Of a stretch of DNA of 64,000 bases, positions 43,035 through 51,409 are shown one piece after another (position 1 is the stretch's first letter; each line of letters starts with the position of its first letter). Made by a program: the position numbers and the translations under genes. Location: assembly GCA_966212505.1 (NCBI GenBank), contig CBIHRS010000013.1, positions 62,001-126,000 of the forward strand, given 5' to 3'. The notes below the pieces were generated by a model, which searched no databases, was not told the origin of the DNA, and was given only the letters and a program-made list of their open reading frames with translations. The DNA is from CAMLIZ01 sp966212505 (GTDB lineage: Bacteria > Pseudomonadota > Gammaproteobacteria > Burkholderiales > Burkholderiaceae_C).

Positions 43035-43134
43035 CAGGAGGTGCGGGCGGGAAAAGCTGGCCCGCGGGCAGTATCCCATGCAGCTCCCGTGCCACGCCCA
43101 CGCGTTCACGGGGGCCGTGCGGTGTAATCGCCCG

Positions 43135-44223
43135 ATGTCCTTTCACGATCTCGTCATCGAGACGCCCGAAGGCCTGTACTGCCCGGCCGGCGGCTTCCAC
43201 ATCGACCCCTGGCGGCCGGTGGACCGGGCCGTGATCACCCATGCCCATGCCGACCATGCCCGGCCCGGCCACGCGCACTACCTGGCCACGCAGGACAGTG
43301 CCGGCGTGCTGCGCGCCCGCCTGGGCGACAGCATCGTGCTGCAGACGCTGGCCTATGGCGAGGCGATCGAGCACAACGGCGTGCGCATCAGCCTGCATCC
43401 TGCCGGCCATGTGCTGGGCTCGGCCCAGGTGCGCCTCGAGCATGCGGGCCGGGTGTGGGTCGTCTCGGGCGACTACTTCGTCAGCGGCCATGCCGACGAC
43501 GCCAACACCACCTGCCGGGCCTTCGAACCGGTGCGCTGCCACTGCTTCATCACCGAGTCGACCTTTGGCCTGCCGATCTACCGCTGGCGGTGGCAGGCCG
43601 AGGTGTTCGCCGAGATCGACGCCTGGTGGCGGCGCAATGCGGAAGAGGGTCGCTGCAGCCTGCTGCTGGGCTACAGCTTCGGCAAGGCGCAGCGGTTGCT
43701 GGCCGGCGTGGATGCGGGCATCGGCCCGATCGTCGTGCATGGTGCGGTCGAGCCGCTGAACCAGGCCTATCGCGCCGCCGGCGTGCCACTGCCGCCCACG
43801 CTGCGTGTGAACGAGATCGATGACAGGAAGCTGTTGCAGCGGGCGCTGGTCGTCGCGCCGCCTTCGGTGCAGAACTCGGCGTGGCTCAAGCGCTTCGGCG
43901 ATGCACGCGATGCCTTCGCCAGCGGCTGGATGCAGCTGCGCGGCGCGCGCCGGCGCCACGGCGTCGACCGCGGCTTCGTGCTGTCGGACCATGCCGACTG
44001 GCCCGGCCTGCAGCGCGCGATCGCCGCCACCGGCGCGCAGCGCATCATCGTCACGCACGGCTACGAGGCGGTGATGGTGCGCTGGCTGCAGGAGCAGGGC
44101 CTGGAGGCCGGCGCCTTCCAGACCGAGTACGGCGACGACGCGCTGGAGACACCGGCCGGCGCGGCAGAATCGCAGCCCGTCGACCAGGCCCCGGAGGCCG
44201 GATCCTCAGGAGAGATCGAGTGA
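43135..44223 (+). CDS. ligase-associated DNA exonuclease (MBL fold)
   Basis: Metallo-beta-lactamase/beta-CASP-like nuclease of 362 residues. The zinc motif HAHADH lies at about 36-41 in THAHADHARPGH, followed by GHVLGSAQV, SGDYFVSGHADD and LSDHADW. Members of this group are predicted to work with an ATP-dependent DNA ligase (here 47735-49444) in DNA repair. ATG 43135 gives the family start MSFHDLVIETPEGLYCP. The stop overlaps the next GTG start (GTGA). The partner helicase usually found with it is not in the window. Confidence 0.87.
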   Translation: MSFHDLVIETPEGLYCPAGGFHIDPWRPVDRAVITHAHADHARPGHAHYLATQDSAGVLRARLGDSIVLQTLAYGEAIEHNGVRISLHPAGHVLGSAQVRLEHAGRVWVVSGDYFVSGHADDANTTCRAFEPVRCHCFITESTFGLPIYRWRWQAEVFAEIDAWWRRNAEEGRCSLLLGYSFGKAQRLLAGVDAGIGPIVVHGAVEPLNQAYRAAGVPLPPTLRVNEIDDRKLLQRALVVAPPSVQNSAWLKRFGDARDAFASGWMQLRGARRRHGVDRGFVLSDHADWPGLQRAIAATGAQRIIVTHGYEAVMVRWLQEQGLEAGAFQTEYGDDALETPAGAAESQPVDQAPEAGSSGEIE

Positions 44224-46193
44224 AATCATTGCTTGCGTTCGCCCTGGCGGGCTGCATCGCCGCGGCCCACGCCCAGGCGCAGGTGCCTGCCCCCGCCGCC
44301 AGCGCGTCCTACAGCGGCCTTGGCGCCGGCTCCATCACGCCCGAGACGCTGGCGCGCTTCCGTCCCAAGCCGCTGCCGGAGGCGATCTCGCGCAAGATCC
44401 AGTCGCTGCTCGACCTGCGCGCACCCGGCCTCGGCGTGCCTTCGCCCGATGGCAAGCACCTGTTCTTCGGCTGGCGCGTGACCGGCGTCGACCAGGTCTG
44501 GCGGCTCGACGGCCCCAATGCCTTCCCCCAGCAGATGACCGGCGGCGAAGACCGCACCAGCATCGGCGGCGTGTCGCCCGACGGCCGCTGGCTCGCGCTG
44601 CAGCGCGACCGCAAGGGCGAGGAGAACCCCGGCCTGTACCTGCAGAGCACCCAGGGCGGCCCGCTGCGCGAGGTGCAGCACAAGAAGGGCGTGCAGACCG
44701 AGTTCCAGGGCTTCTCGCCCGAGGGCCGCTACCTCTACTTCGCGGCCAACGACGTGCGCCCCGATTCGTATGCGATCTACCGCCACGAGCTTGCCACCGG
44801 CAATACCGAGCGCCTATACGACGGCCAGGGCTACTGGCGCATCGGCGACATCGCGCCGGGCCGGCTGCTGCTGGTCAAGGCCACGGGATCGATCAGCCGC
44901 GAATGGTCGCTGTTCGACGAACGCAGCCGCCAGCTGACGCCGCTGCTCGGGCAGGGCGAGACCCGCAGCTACGAGCTCGCCTTCGCGCCGCAGGCGGGGC
45001 AGTATTTCGTCCGCACGCCCAAGCTGAGCGGCTTCGAGCGCCTGTACCGGTGGGCGCCGGGCGAGGCCTTCCGGCCGGTGCCGCTGCCCGGCGGCGAGCG
45101 CTGGGATGTCGACAGCTTCGGGCTCGACCCGGCGCGGCGGCACTTGTACGTGTCGGTCAACGAGGCCGGCTACACGCGCAGCGTCGCGCTCGATGCCCGC
45201 ACGCTGCAGCCCCAGCCGCTGCCCTGGCCCGACAAGCTCGACCACCAGATCGTCGGCAGCACCAGCCCCGATGGCCGGCTGGTCGTGCTCGGCGCGGCGC
45301 GGCCCGACCGCCCGCGCGAAGGCTACGTGTGGGATTGGCAGGCCAGGCAGCTCACGCGCTGGATCGTGCCCTCGGCGCCCGAGGTCGACACCACGAAGTT
45401 CGTCGCGGCCACGCTCGAGAGCTATCCCGCGCGCGATGGCACGCCGATCCCGATGTTCGTGCGGCGGCCCCCGCAATGCGCCATGGCCGAGAAGCCCTGC
45501 CCGGTGATCGTGCATTTCCACGGCGGCCCCGAGGGCCAGACCAAGCCCGGCTTCTCGCCGATCTGGCAGCTCTTCGTCGACGCCGGCTTCATCGTCGCCG
45601 AGCCCAACGTGCGTGGCTCCGCCGGCTACGGCCAGGCCTGGCTCGATGCCGACAACGGCCCGAAGCGGCTGCAGGTCATCACCGACATCGAGGACGCCTC
45701 GGCCTACATCCGCCGGGCCTGGGCGAAGAACGGCGTGGCGCCCAAGGTGGGTGTCTATGGCGGCAGCTATGGCGGCTATTCGACGCTGATGGCGATGACG
45801 CGCTTCGCCGGCGCCTACGATGCCGGCGTGTCCAACGTCGGCATGGCCAACCTGCTCACCTTCCTCGAGAACACGGCGCCTTACCGGCGCCTGCTGCGCG
45901 TCACCGAATACGGCGATCCGGCCACCGACCGCGACGCGCTGCTGCAGCTCTCGCCCACCACCTGGGTGCACCAGCTGAAGGCGCCGCTGATGATCATCCA
46001 GGGCGCCAACGACCCGCGCGTGCCGGTCGGCGAAGCGTTGCTGATGCACGATGCGGCCCAGGCGCGCGGCGTGCCCGTGGAGCTGATGATCTTCGCCGAC
46101 GAAGGCCACGGCGCCTCCACCCGCGCCAACCAAGCGCTCGAATACGGCCACATGCTGCGCTTCTTCCAGCAGCACCTGATGGGCGCGCAATAG
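44220..46193 (+). CDS. S9 family prolyl oligopeptidase-like peptidase
   Basis: A 657-residue exported enzyme: signal MKSLLAFALAGCIAAAHAQA, cleaved by signal peptidase I or, because of LAGC, possibly a lipoprotein. The middle (about 60-390) is a WD/propeller-like region with repeated SPDGR units. The C-terminal hydrolase domain has the nucleophile in YGGSYGGYST, then NDPRVPVGEAL (Asp) and DEGHGAS (His). It should cleave peptides in the periplasm. The GTG start overlaps the exonuclease stop by four bases; no functional link to the nuclease is evident. Confidence 0.85.
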   Translation: MKSLLAFALAGCIAAAHAQAQVPAPAASASYSGLGAGSITPETLARFRPKPLPEAISRKIQSLLDLRAPGLGVPSPDGKHLFFGWRVTGVDQVWRLDGPNAFPQQMTGGEDRTSIGGVSPDGRWLALQRDRKGEENPGLYLQSTQGGPLREVQHKKGVQTEFQGFSPEGRYLYFAANDVRPDSYAIYRHELATGNTERLYDGQGYWRIGDIAPGRLLLVKATGSISREWSLFDERSRQLTPLLGQGETRSYELAFAPQAGQYFVRTPKLSGFERLYRWAPGEAFRPVPLPGGERWDVDSFGLDPARRHLYVSVNEAGYTRSVALDARTLQPQPLPWPDKLDHQIVGSTSPDGRLVVLGAARPDRPREGYVWDWQARQLTRWIVPSAPEVDTTKFVAATLESYPARDGTPIPMFVRRPPQCAMAEKPCPVIVHFHGGPEGQTKPGFSPIWQLFVDAGFIVAEPNVRGSAGYGQAWLDADNGPKRLQVITDIEDASAYIRRAWAKNGVAPKVGVYGGSYGGYSTLMAMTRFAGAYDAGVSNVGMANLLTFLENTAPYRRLLRVTEYGDPATDRDALLQLSPTTWVHQLKAPLMIIQGANDPRVPVGEALLMHDAAQARGVPVELMIFADEGHGASTRANQALEYGHMLRFFQQHLMGAQ

Positions 46194-46197
46194 GCGC

Positions 46198-47130
46198 ATG
46201 CGCGACGGGACTTCGAGCCTCGGGCTGTGGCTGTGGCAGTTCGGATGGCTGGTGTGGCCGCTGCTCGCGTTGCTGCTGTGGCGGTTGTGGCGCTGGCGCC
46301 GCCACGGCTGGCCGGCTCGCGTGACCGGTTTGCTGGTGCTGGGCTTCGTGCTCTGCCTCGCCGATGCCCGCTTCGTCGAGCCGGCGCTGGTCACCGTGCA
46401 CAAGACCACGCTGCAGATGCCGATCGCCTCGGCGGCCGACATCGCGTTGATCTCCGACCTGCATGTCGGCCGCTTCAAGGACCAGCGCTACCTGCAGCGC
46501 GTGGTCGACCGGCTCAACGCGATGCCGCTCGACGCGGTGCTGATCGCCGGCGACTTCTACGGCGAATACGACGGCCGCCCGCTGGCCGAGCTGCTGGCGC
46601 CGCTGAAGGGCCTGCGCCATCCCGTGTACGCCGTGCCCGGCAACCATGACGAAGGCCCGCCCGATGGCCGCGCGGTGATGGCCGAGCTGCAGGCCACGCT
46701 GAAGGCGCTCGGCGTCCACCCGATCCAGGGCGCGCATGCCGACCTCGGCGCCTTCACGCTGGTCGGCCTGGGCGACCGCTGGGCTGGGCACGATGGGCTG
46801 GCGCCGCTGCGCGCGGCGCCGCCCGGCAAGCCGGTCGTGCTGCTGATGCACAACCCCGACAGCGCGATGCAGCTGCAGCGTGGCCAAGTGGCGCTGGCCC
46901 TGGCCGGGCACACCCACGGCGGGCAACTCCGCATTCCGGGGCTGTACCGGCGCGCGATTCCCTGCGAGCATCCGTTCGACCGCGGGCTGCACGGCTTCGG
47001 CCCGGTGCCGGTGTTCGTGACCACCGGGCTGGGCGAGACGGCGGTGCCGCTGCGCTGGATGAACCCGCCGGTGATCGACGTGCTGCGGCTGCGCATCCCG
47101 GGCGCCACGATGGCCGAGGACGACGACTGA
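46198..47130 (+). CDS. membrane-anchored metallophosphoesterase
   Basis: A 310-residue calcineurin-like phosphoesterase with two N-terminal helices (about 10-30 and 40-58). The catalytic domain has ISDLHVGR, AGDFYGEYD, VPGNHDEG, MHNPDS and GHTHGGQLRIPG, the YkuE/YaeI arrangement. Homologues act on lipid or nucleotide phosphodiesters on the periplasmic face. It starts four bases after the peptidase stop, in the same transcription unit. It is not the small ligase-associated phosphoesterase (PdeM type) expected next to such ligases. Confidence 0.85.
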   Translation: MRDGTSSLGLWLWQFGWLVWPLLALLLWRLWRWRRHGWPARVTGLLVLGFVLCLADARFVEPALVTVHKTTLQMPIASAADIALISDLHVGRFKDQRYLQRVVDRLNAMPLDAVLIAGDFYGEYDGRPLAELLAPLKGLRHPVYAVPGNHDEGPPDGRAVMAELQATLKALGVHPIQGAHADLGAFTLVGLGDRWAGHDGLAPLRAAPPGKPVVLLMHNPDSAMQLQRGQVALALAGHTHGGQLRIPGLYRRAIPCEHPFDRGLHGFGPVPVFVTTGLGETAVPLRWMNPPVIDVLRLRIPGATMAEDDD

Positions 47131-47208
47131 CACAGCCTCATACAAACCGACCCCCGGCTTGGCGTACGCTAGCCGGCTGCACCTTCAGCGACCCGATCCC
47201 TTTCCGCC

Positions 47209-47724
47209 ATGAGTCCCAATCCTCCCCTCAGCCGGCTCGGCCCGGTGCAGACCCGTCTGCTGGCCGATTGGATGCCGGGTGCCTGGATCGGCGCGATGCG
47301 CCGTGCGATCCAACCGCAAGCCGAGCTCTACTCGTCGCCGCAGGGCGAAGTGGTCGAGAGCCATCCGGCGCACTGGCTGATCGCGCTGTGGCGGCCGCAG
47401 CGGCTGCAGCAGCCCTTCCTGCGGCGCTGGCCGCACATGGCCTCGCTGTTCGAGGGCGACGATGAATTCCTGGTGCAGGAGGAACTGCTGCGCCACGTGC
47501 CGGGTGAAGAGCGCCTGCTGCTGGTGAGCGACGACATCGAGTGGGCGCTGGTCGCCGAGATTGTGATGCTGGCCGAGACCGACCTGCGGCCCTTCCACTA
47601 CCGTGCGCTGCAGCAGTTCATCGTCGACGAGCGCGCGGCCGCGTCGCGCCGCATCAGCGAGTCGTACAGCGACCACGCCTCGAGCTACCAGCGTTTCGTG
47701 AAGACGGTGCCCGGCGCGCTCTGA
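47209..47724 (+). CDS. hypothetical protein between the phosphoesterase and DNA ligase
   Basis: A 171-residue acidic, soluble protein that I do not recognise. No signal peptide, membrane segment or cysteine pair is visible. It is rich in Trp, Leu and Glu; the segment VQEELLRHVPGEERLLLVSDD is followed by an amphipathic helix and a C-terminal DERAAASRRISESYSDHASS. The start ATG 47209 has no clear ribosome-binding site. It lies 10 bp before the DNA ligase gene and reads in the same direction, so a role with the ligase is possible but unsupported. Confidence 0.6.
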   Translation: MSPNPPLSRLGPVQTRLLADWMPGAWIGAMRRAIQPQAELYSSPQGEVVESHPAHWLIALWRPQRLQQPFLRRWPHMASLFEGDDEFLVQEELLRHVPGEERLLLVSDDIEWALVAEIVMLAETDLRPFHYRALQQFIVDERAAASRRISESYSDHASSYQRFVKTVPGAL

Positions 47725-47734
47725 GCTTCAGGGC

Positions 47735-49444
47735 ATGCAGCGCTTCGCCCGCCTGTACGCCGAGCTCGACGCCTCCACCGCCACCACCGACAAGGTCGCC
47801 GCGCTGCGGCGCTATTTCTCTGAGGCGGCAGCGGCCGACGCGGCCTGGGCAGCCTATTTCCTCGCCGGCGGCAAGTCGCGGCAGGTGGTGCCCACGGCGC
47901 TGCTGCGCACGCTGGCGTGCGAGGTGGCGGGCATTGCCGATTGGCTGTTCGAGGAGTGCTATCAGGCCGTCGGCGACCTCGCCGAGACCATCGCGCTGGT
48001 GCTGCCGCAGACCGAGGCCACCAGCCCCCTGGGCCTGGCCGAATGGGTCGAGCAGCGCCTGCTGCCGTTGCGTGGGCTGCCGCCCGAGGAGCAGGCCAGG
48101 CGCGTGGCCGGCTACTGGCAGGAGCTCGATGCGGCCGGCCGCTTCCTGCTCGTCAAGCTGATCGGCGGTGCGTTCCGCGTCGGCGTCAGCAAGCTGCTGG
48201 TGCAGCGTGCATTGGCCGAGCAGGCCGGGCTGGACGCCAAGCTGGTCGCACAGCGCATGATGGGCTACACCGACATCGGCACGCCGCCCACGCCCGAGCG
48301 CTACCTGCGACTCCTGTCGGCCGAGGCCGTGCCGCACGCCGATGCCGGCCAGCCCTATCCGTTCTTCCTCGCGCATGCGCTGGCCCATCCCGCCGGGCAG
48401 CTGGCCGAGGCGCTGGGCGCGCCGGCCGACTGGCTGGTGGAGTGGAAGTACGACGGCATCCGTGCGCAGATCGTCAAGCGCGCCGGCCAGGTGTGGATCT
48501 GGTCGCGCGGCGAGGAACTGGTGACCGAGCGTTTCCCCGAGATCGTCGCGCATGCGCAAAGCCTGCCCGACGGCACGGTGCTCGACGGCGAGATCCTGGT
48601 CTGGAAGGCCGACCGTCCCGCACCCTTCGCGCTGCTGCAGCAGCGCATCGGCCGCAAGACGCTGACGAAGAAGGTGCTGGCCGAGGCGCCGGTGCGCTTC
48701 ATCGCCTACGACCTGCTCGAGTGGCAGGGCGAAGACCGGCGCACACGGCCTCAGCACGAGCGGCGCGCGACGCTGGCACAGGCGCTGGCCGACCATCGCG
48801 CAGTGGATGGCGAAGGCTTCATGCTGTCACCGCTGGCCGAGCGCGACGACTGGGCCGGCCTGGCGGCGCTGCGCGAAGAGTCGCGCGAGCGCGGCGTCGA
48901 AGGCTTCATGCTGAAGCACCGCGATGCGGCCTACGGCACCGGGCGGACCAAGGCGGAGGGCACCTGGTGGAAGTGGAAGATCGAGCCCTACAGCGTCGAT
49001 GCGGTGCTGGTCTATGCGCAGCGCGGGCATGGCCGGCGCGCCAGCGTGTACACCGATTACACCTTCGCGGTGTGGAGCCGCACGCCGCGCGATGCGGCAG
49101 AGGCGCAGGCGGTGGTCGAGGCGATCGAGCGGCGTGAGCCGCCGGCCGCCGAGGGCCTGCAGCTGGTGGCCTTCGCCAAGGCCTACTCCGGCCTCACCGA
49201 CGAGGAGTTCGCCCGCATCGACCGCGTGATCCGCGCGACCACGCTGGAGAAGTTCGGCCCGGTGCGCAGCGTGAAGCCCACACTGGTGTTCGAGCTCGGC
49301 TTCGAGGGCATCAACCGCAGCGGCCGGCACAAGAGCGGCATCGCGGTGCGCTTTCCCCGCATGCTGCGCATCCGCGACGACAAACCGCTGCACGAGGCCG
49401 ACACGCTGCAGGTGCTCGAAGCCCTGCTGCCGCCCCATGGTTGA
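47735..49444 (+). CDS. ATP-dependent DNA ligase (ligase-associated, repair type)
   Basis: A 569-residue ATP-dependent ligase. The N-terminal DNA-binding domain (about 1-200) precedes the adenylation domain with nucleophile Lys238 in VEWKYDGIRAQ, then LDGEILVW (motif III) and KHRDAAYGTGRTKAEGTWWKWK (motifs IV/V). The OB-fold follows. This is the class accompanying the MBL exonuclease at 43135-44223; a role in resistance to DNA cross-links has been proposed for it. Four other genes do not share the usual order here. It is not the essential NAD-dependent LigA. Confidence 0.9.
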   Translation: MQRFARLYAELDASTATTDKVAALRRYFSEAAAADAAWAAYFLAGGKSRQVVPTALLRTLACEVAGIADWLFEECYQAVGDLAETIALVLPQTEATSPLGLAEWVEQRLLPLRGLPPEEQARRVAGYWQELDAAGRFLLVKLIGGAFRVGVSKLLVQRALAEQAGLDAKLVAQRMMGYTDIGTPPTPERYLRLLSAEAVPHADAGQPYPFFLAHALAHPAGQLAEALGAPADWLVEWKYDGIRAQIVKRAGQVWIWSRGEELVTERFPEIVAHAQSLPDGTVLDGEILVWKADRPAPFALLQQRIGRKTLTKKVLAEAPVRFIAYDLLEWQGEDRRTRPQHERRATLAQALADHRAVDGEGFMLSPLAERDDWAGLAALREESRERGVEGFMLKHRDAAYGTGRTKAEGTWWKWKIEPYSVDAVLVYAQRGHGRRASVYTDYTFAVWSRTPRDAAEAQAVVEAIERREPPAAEGLQLVAFAKAYSGLTDEEFARIDRVIRATTLEKFGPVRSVKPTLVFELGFEGINRSGRHKSGIAVRFPRMLRIRDDKPLHEADTLQVLEALLPPHG

Positions 49445-49485
49445 AGGCATGCCGCTTGCTCGGGGCCGAGGTATAACCAGAACCA

Positions 49486-51153
49486 ATGCAACACCTTCTG
49501 AACCTTCTGGCGGCCATCGCCTTGCTGGTGTGGGGCACGCACATCGTGCGCACCGGCGTCCTGCGCGTCATGGGCGGCAGCCTGCGCCGCGTGCTCGCGC
49601 TCAGCACCTCCAACCGGTTGCTTGCGGCCTTTGCCGGCATCGGCGTCACCGCGCTGGTGCAGAGCAGCACGGCCACCGGCCTGATCGTGTCGTCGTTCGT
49701 CGGCCAGAAGCTGATGGCGCTGGCCTCGGCGCTGGCCGTGATGCTGGGCGCCGACGTGGGCACCAGCCTGATGGTCGCGGTGTTCTCGCTCGATCTCTCG
49801 TGGCTGTCGCCGCTGCTGATCTTCGTCGGCGTGGTGATGTTCATCCCGCGCCAGTCGAGCGCCGTGGGCCAGATCGGCCGCGTGCTGATCGGCCTGGGGT
49901 TGATCACGCTGGCGCTGCAGCTGATCGTCGGCGCCACCCGGCCGCTGATGCAGGCGCCGGGCGTGCGGGTGATGCTGGGCTCGCTGACCAGCGATGCCTT
50001 GCTCGACATCTTCGCCGGCGCGGTGGTCGCGGTGCTGTCGTATTCGAGCCTGGCCACCGTGCTGCTCACCGCCACGCTGGCCGACTCCGGCATCGTGCCG
50101 ATCCAGGTGGCGCTCGGGCTGGTGCTGGGCGCCAACCTCGGCAGCGGCGCGATGGCGCTGCTCACGCTGGCGCGCTCGGCGCCCGAGGCGAGGCGCGTGC
50201 CGCTGGGCAACCTGCTGTTCAAGGCGGTGGGTTGCGTGGCCGTGGCGCCGTTCCTCGGGCTGCTGCTGTCGGAAACCCGCTTCCTGCAGCTGTCGCCGGC
50301 GCAGAGCGTGGTGCTGTTCCACCTGGCCTTCAACCTGTTGGTTTCGCTGGTCTTCCTGCCGCTCACCGGCTCGATCGCGAAGTTGCTCGAGCGGCTGCTG
50401 CCGTCCGCCGAGAAGCGGCTGATCTCCGACCGGCCGCGCCACCTCGACCCGGTGGCGCTGGCCACGCCGTCGCTGGCCATCAGCTGCGCCGCGCGCGAGG
50501 CGCTGCACCAGGCCGACATCGTCGAGACCATGATCGCGGGCATGCTCACGGTGATCCGCAACAACGACCAGCAGCTCGCCGAAGCGCTGCGCAAGATGGA
50601 CGACACGGTCGACGAGCTCTACTCGGCGATCAAGTACTACCTGACCAAGATCTCGCGCGAGGCGCTGGACGAACGCGAGAGCCGGCGCTGGACCGACATC
50701 ATCTCGTTCACCATCAACATGGAGCAGATCGGCGACATCGTCGAGCGCATCATCATCGACATCGAAGACCGCAAGATCAAGCCGGGCCGCGAGTTCTCCG
50801 AGGCCGGCATGAACGAGATCGTCGAGATGCATTCACGCCTGCTCGACAACCTGCGGCTCTCGATGGGCGTGTTCCTGCACGGCAGCGTGCGCGATGCGAA
50901 GAAGCTGCTCGAAGAGAAGGCGCGCTTCCGCGACCTGCAGCACAAGTACGCCGCCACGCACCTCGCGCGGCTGCAGGAGAACACCGCCTCGAGCATGGAA
51001 ACGAGTTCGCTGCACCTCGACCTGATCAGCGACCTGAAGCGCATCAACTCCCACATCTGCTCGATCGCCTACCCGATCCTCGAGTCGGCCGGCGTGCTGG
51101 CGGACACGCGCATCCGCCAGTCGCGCCTGATGGAGGACATCCCCCAGCGCTAG
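49486..51153 (+). CDS. Na/Pi cotransporter family protein (NptA-like, with C-terminal PhoU domain)
   Basis: A 555-residue membrane protein. The first Na/Pi repeat has VQSSTATGLIV (QSS motif); the second keeps LSYSSLATVLL, where Gln is replaced by Tyr. About eight helices lie within 1-320. A cytoplasmic PhoU-like helical domain occupies about 335-550 (EALHQADIVETMIAGML, MEQIGDIVERIIIDI). It moves phosphate with sodium. It stands 41 bp after the ligase gene and converges on a small gene 12 bp later. The altered second QSS could affect ion binding. Confidence 0.88.
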   Translation: MQHLLNLLAAIALLVWGTHIVRTGVLRVMGGSLRRVLALSTSNRLLAAFAGIGVTALVQSSTATGLIVSSFVGQKLMALASALAVMLGADVGTSLMVAVFSLDLSWLSPLLIFVGVVMFIPRQSSAVGQIGRVLIGLGLITLALQLIVGATRPLMQAPGVRVMLGSLTSDALLDIFAGAVVAVLSYSSLATVLLTATLADSGIVPIQVALGLVLGANLGSGAMALLTLARSAPEARRVPLGNLLFKAVGCVAVAPFLGLLLSETRFLQLSPAQSVVLFHLAFNLLVSLVFLPLTGSIAKLLERLLPSAEKRLISDRPRHLDPVALATPSLAISCAAREALHQADIVETMIAGMLTVIRNNDQQLAEALRKMDDTVDELYSAIKYYLTKISREALDERESRRWTDIISFTINMEQIGDIVERIIIDIEDRKIKPGREFSEAGMNEIVEMHSRLLDNLRLSMGVFLHGSVRDAKKLLEEKARFRDLQHKYAATHLARLQENTASSMETSSLHLDLISDLKRINSHICSIAYPILESAGVLADTRIRQSRLMEDIPQR

Positions 51154-51165
51154 GCATGTGCGGGT

Positions 51166-51342
51166 TCAACCTTGCGGCGGATCCTTGCTGCGCGTGCGCG
51201 ACACGCCGGTGAAGATGCCGATGCCCAGCAGGATGATCACCGCGATCGCGATGTACATCTGGGGCACACCCAGTACCGTCAGGCCCCAGGCCAGGCCGCC
51301 GAGGAAGATGGCAAAGCCCAGCAGGTAGAGGAAGAACGACAT
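51166..51342 (-). CDS. small 58-residue membrane protein
   Basis: A short gene encoding 58 residues with two hydrophobic segments (about 3-26 and 30-45) and a basic, charged tail (VSRTRSKDPPQG). GGAG lies six bases before ATG 51342, and the frame is clean. It sits downstream of hutF on the same strand (67-bp gap), with its stop 12 bp from the convergent transporter gene. I do not recognise a family. The strong ribosome-binding site and amphipathic layout support a real gene. Confidence 0.65.
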   Translation of the reverse strand: MSFFLYLLGFAIFLGGLAWGLTVLGVPQMYIAIAVIILLGIGIFTGVSRTRSKDPPQG

Positions 51343-51409
51343 GGATCACTCCGGACGCGGGGTCTCAGGTCCCGCTCGGAGGCATGTGCGGCAAACCCTG
51401 TTCCCGAGG

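Noticed and set aside
47145..47185. Inverted repeat CCGGCT/AGCCGG after the metallophosphoesterase as a terminator
   Set aside because: The stem is short, the loop is 11 bases and no T-run follows.
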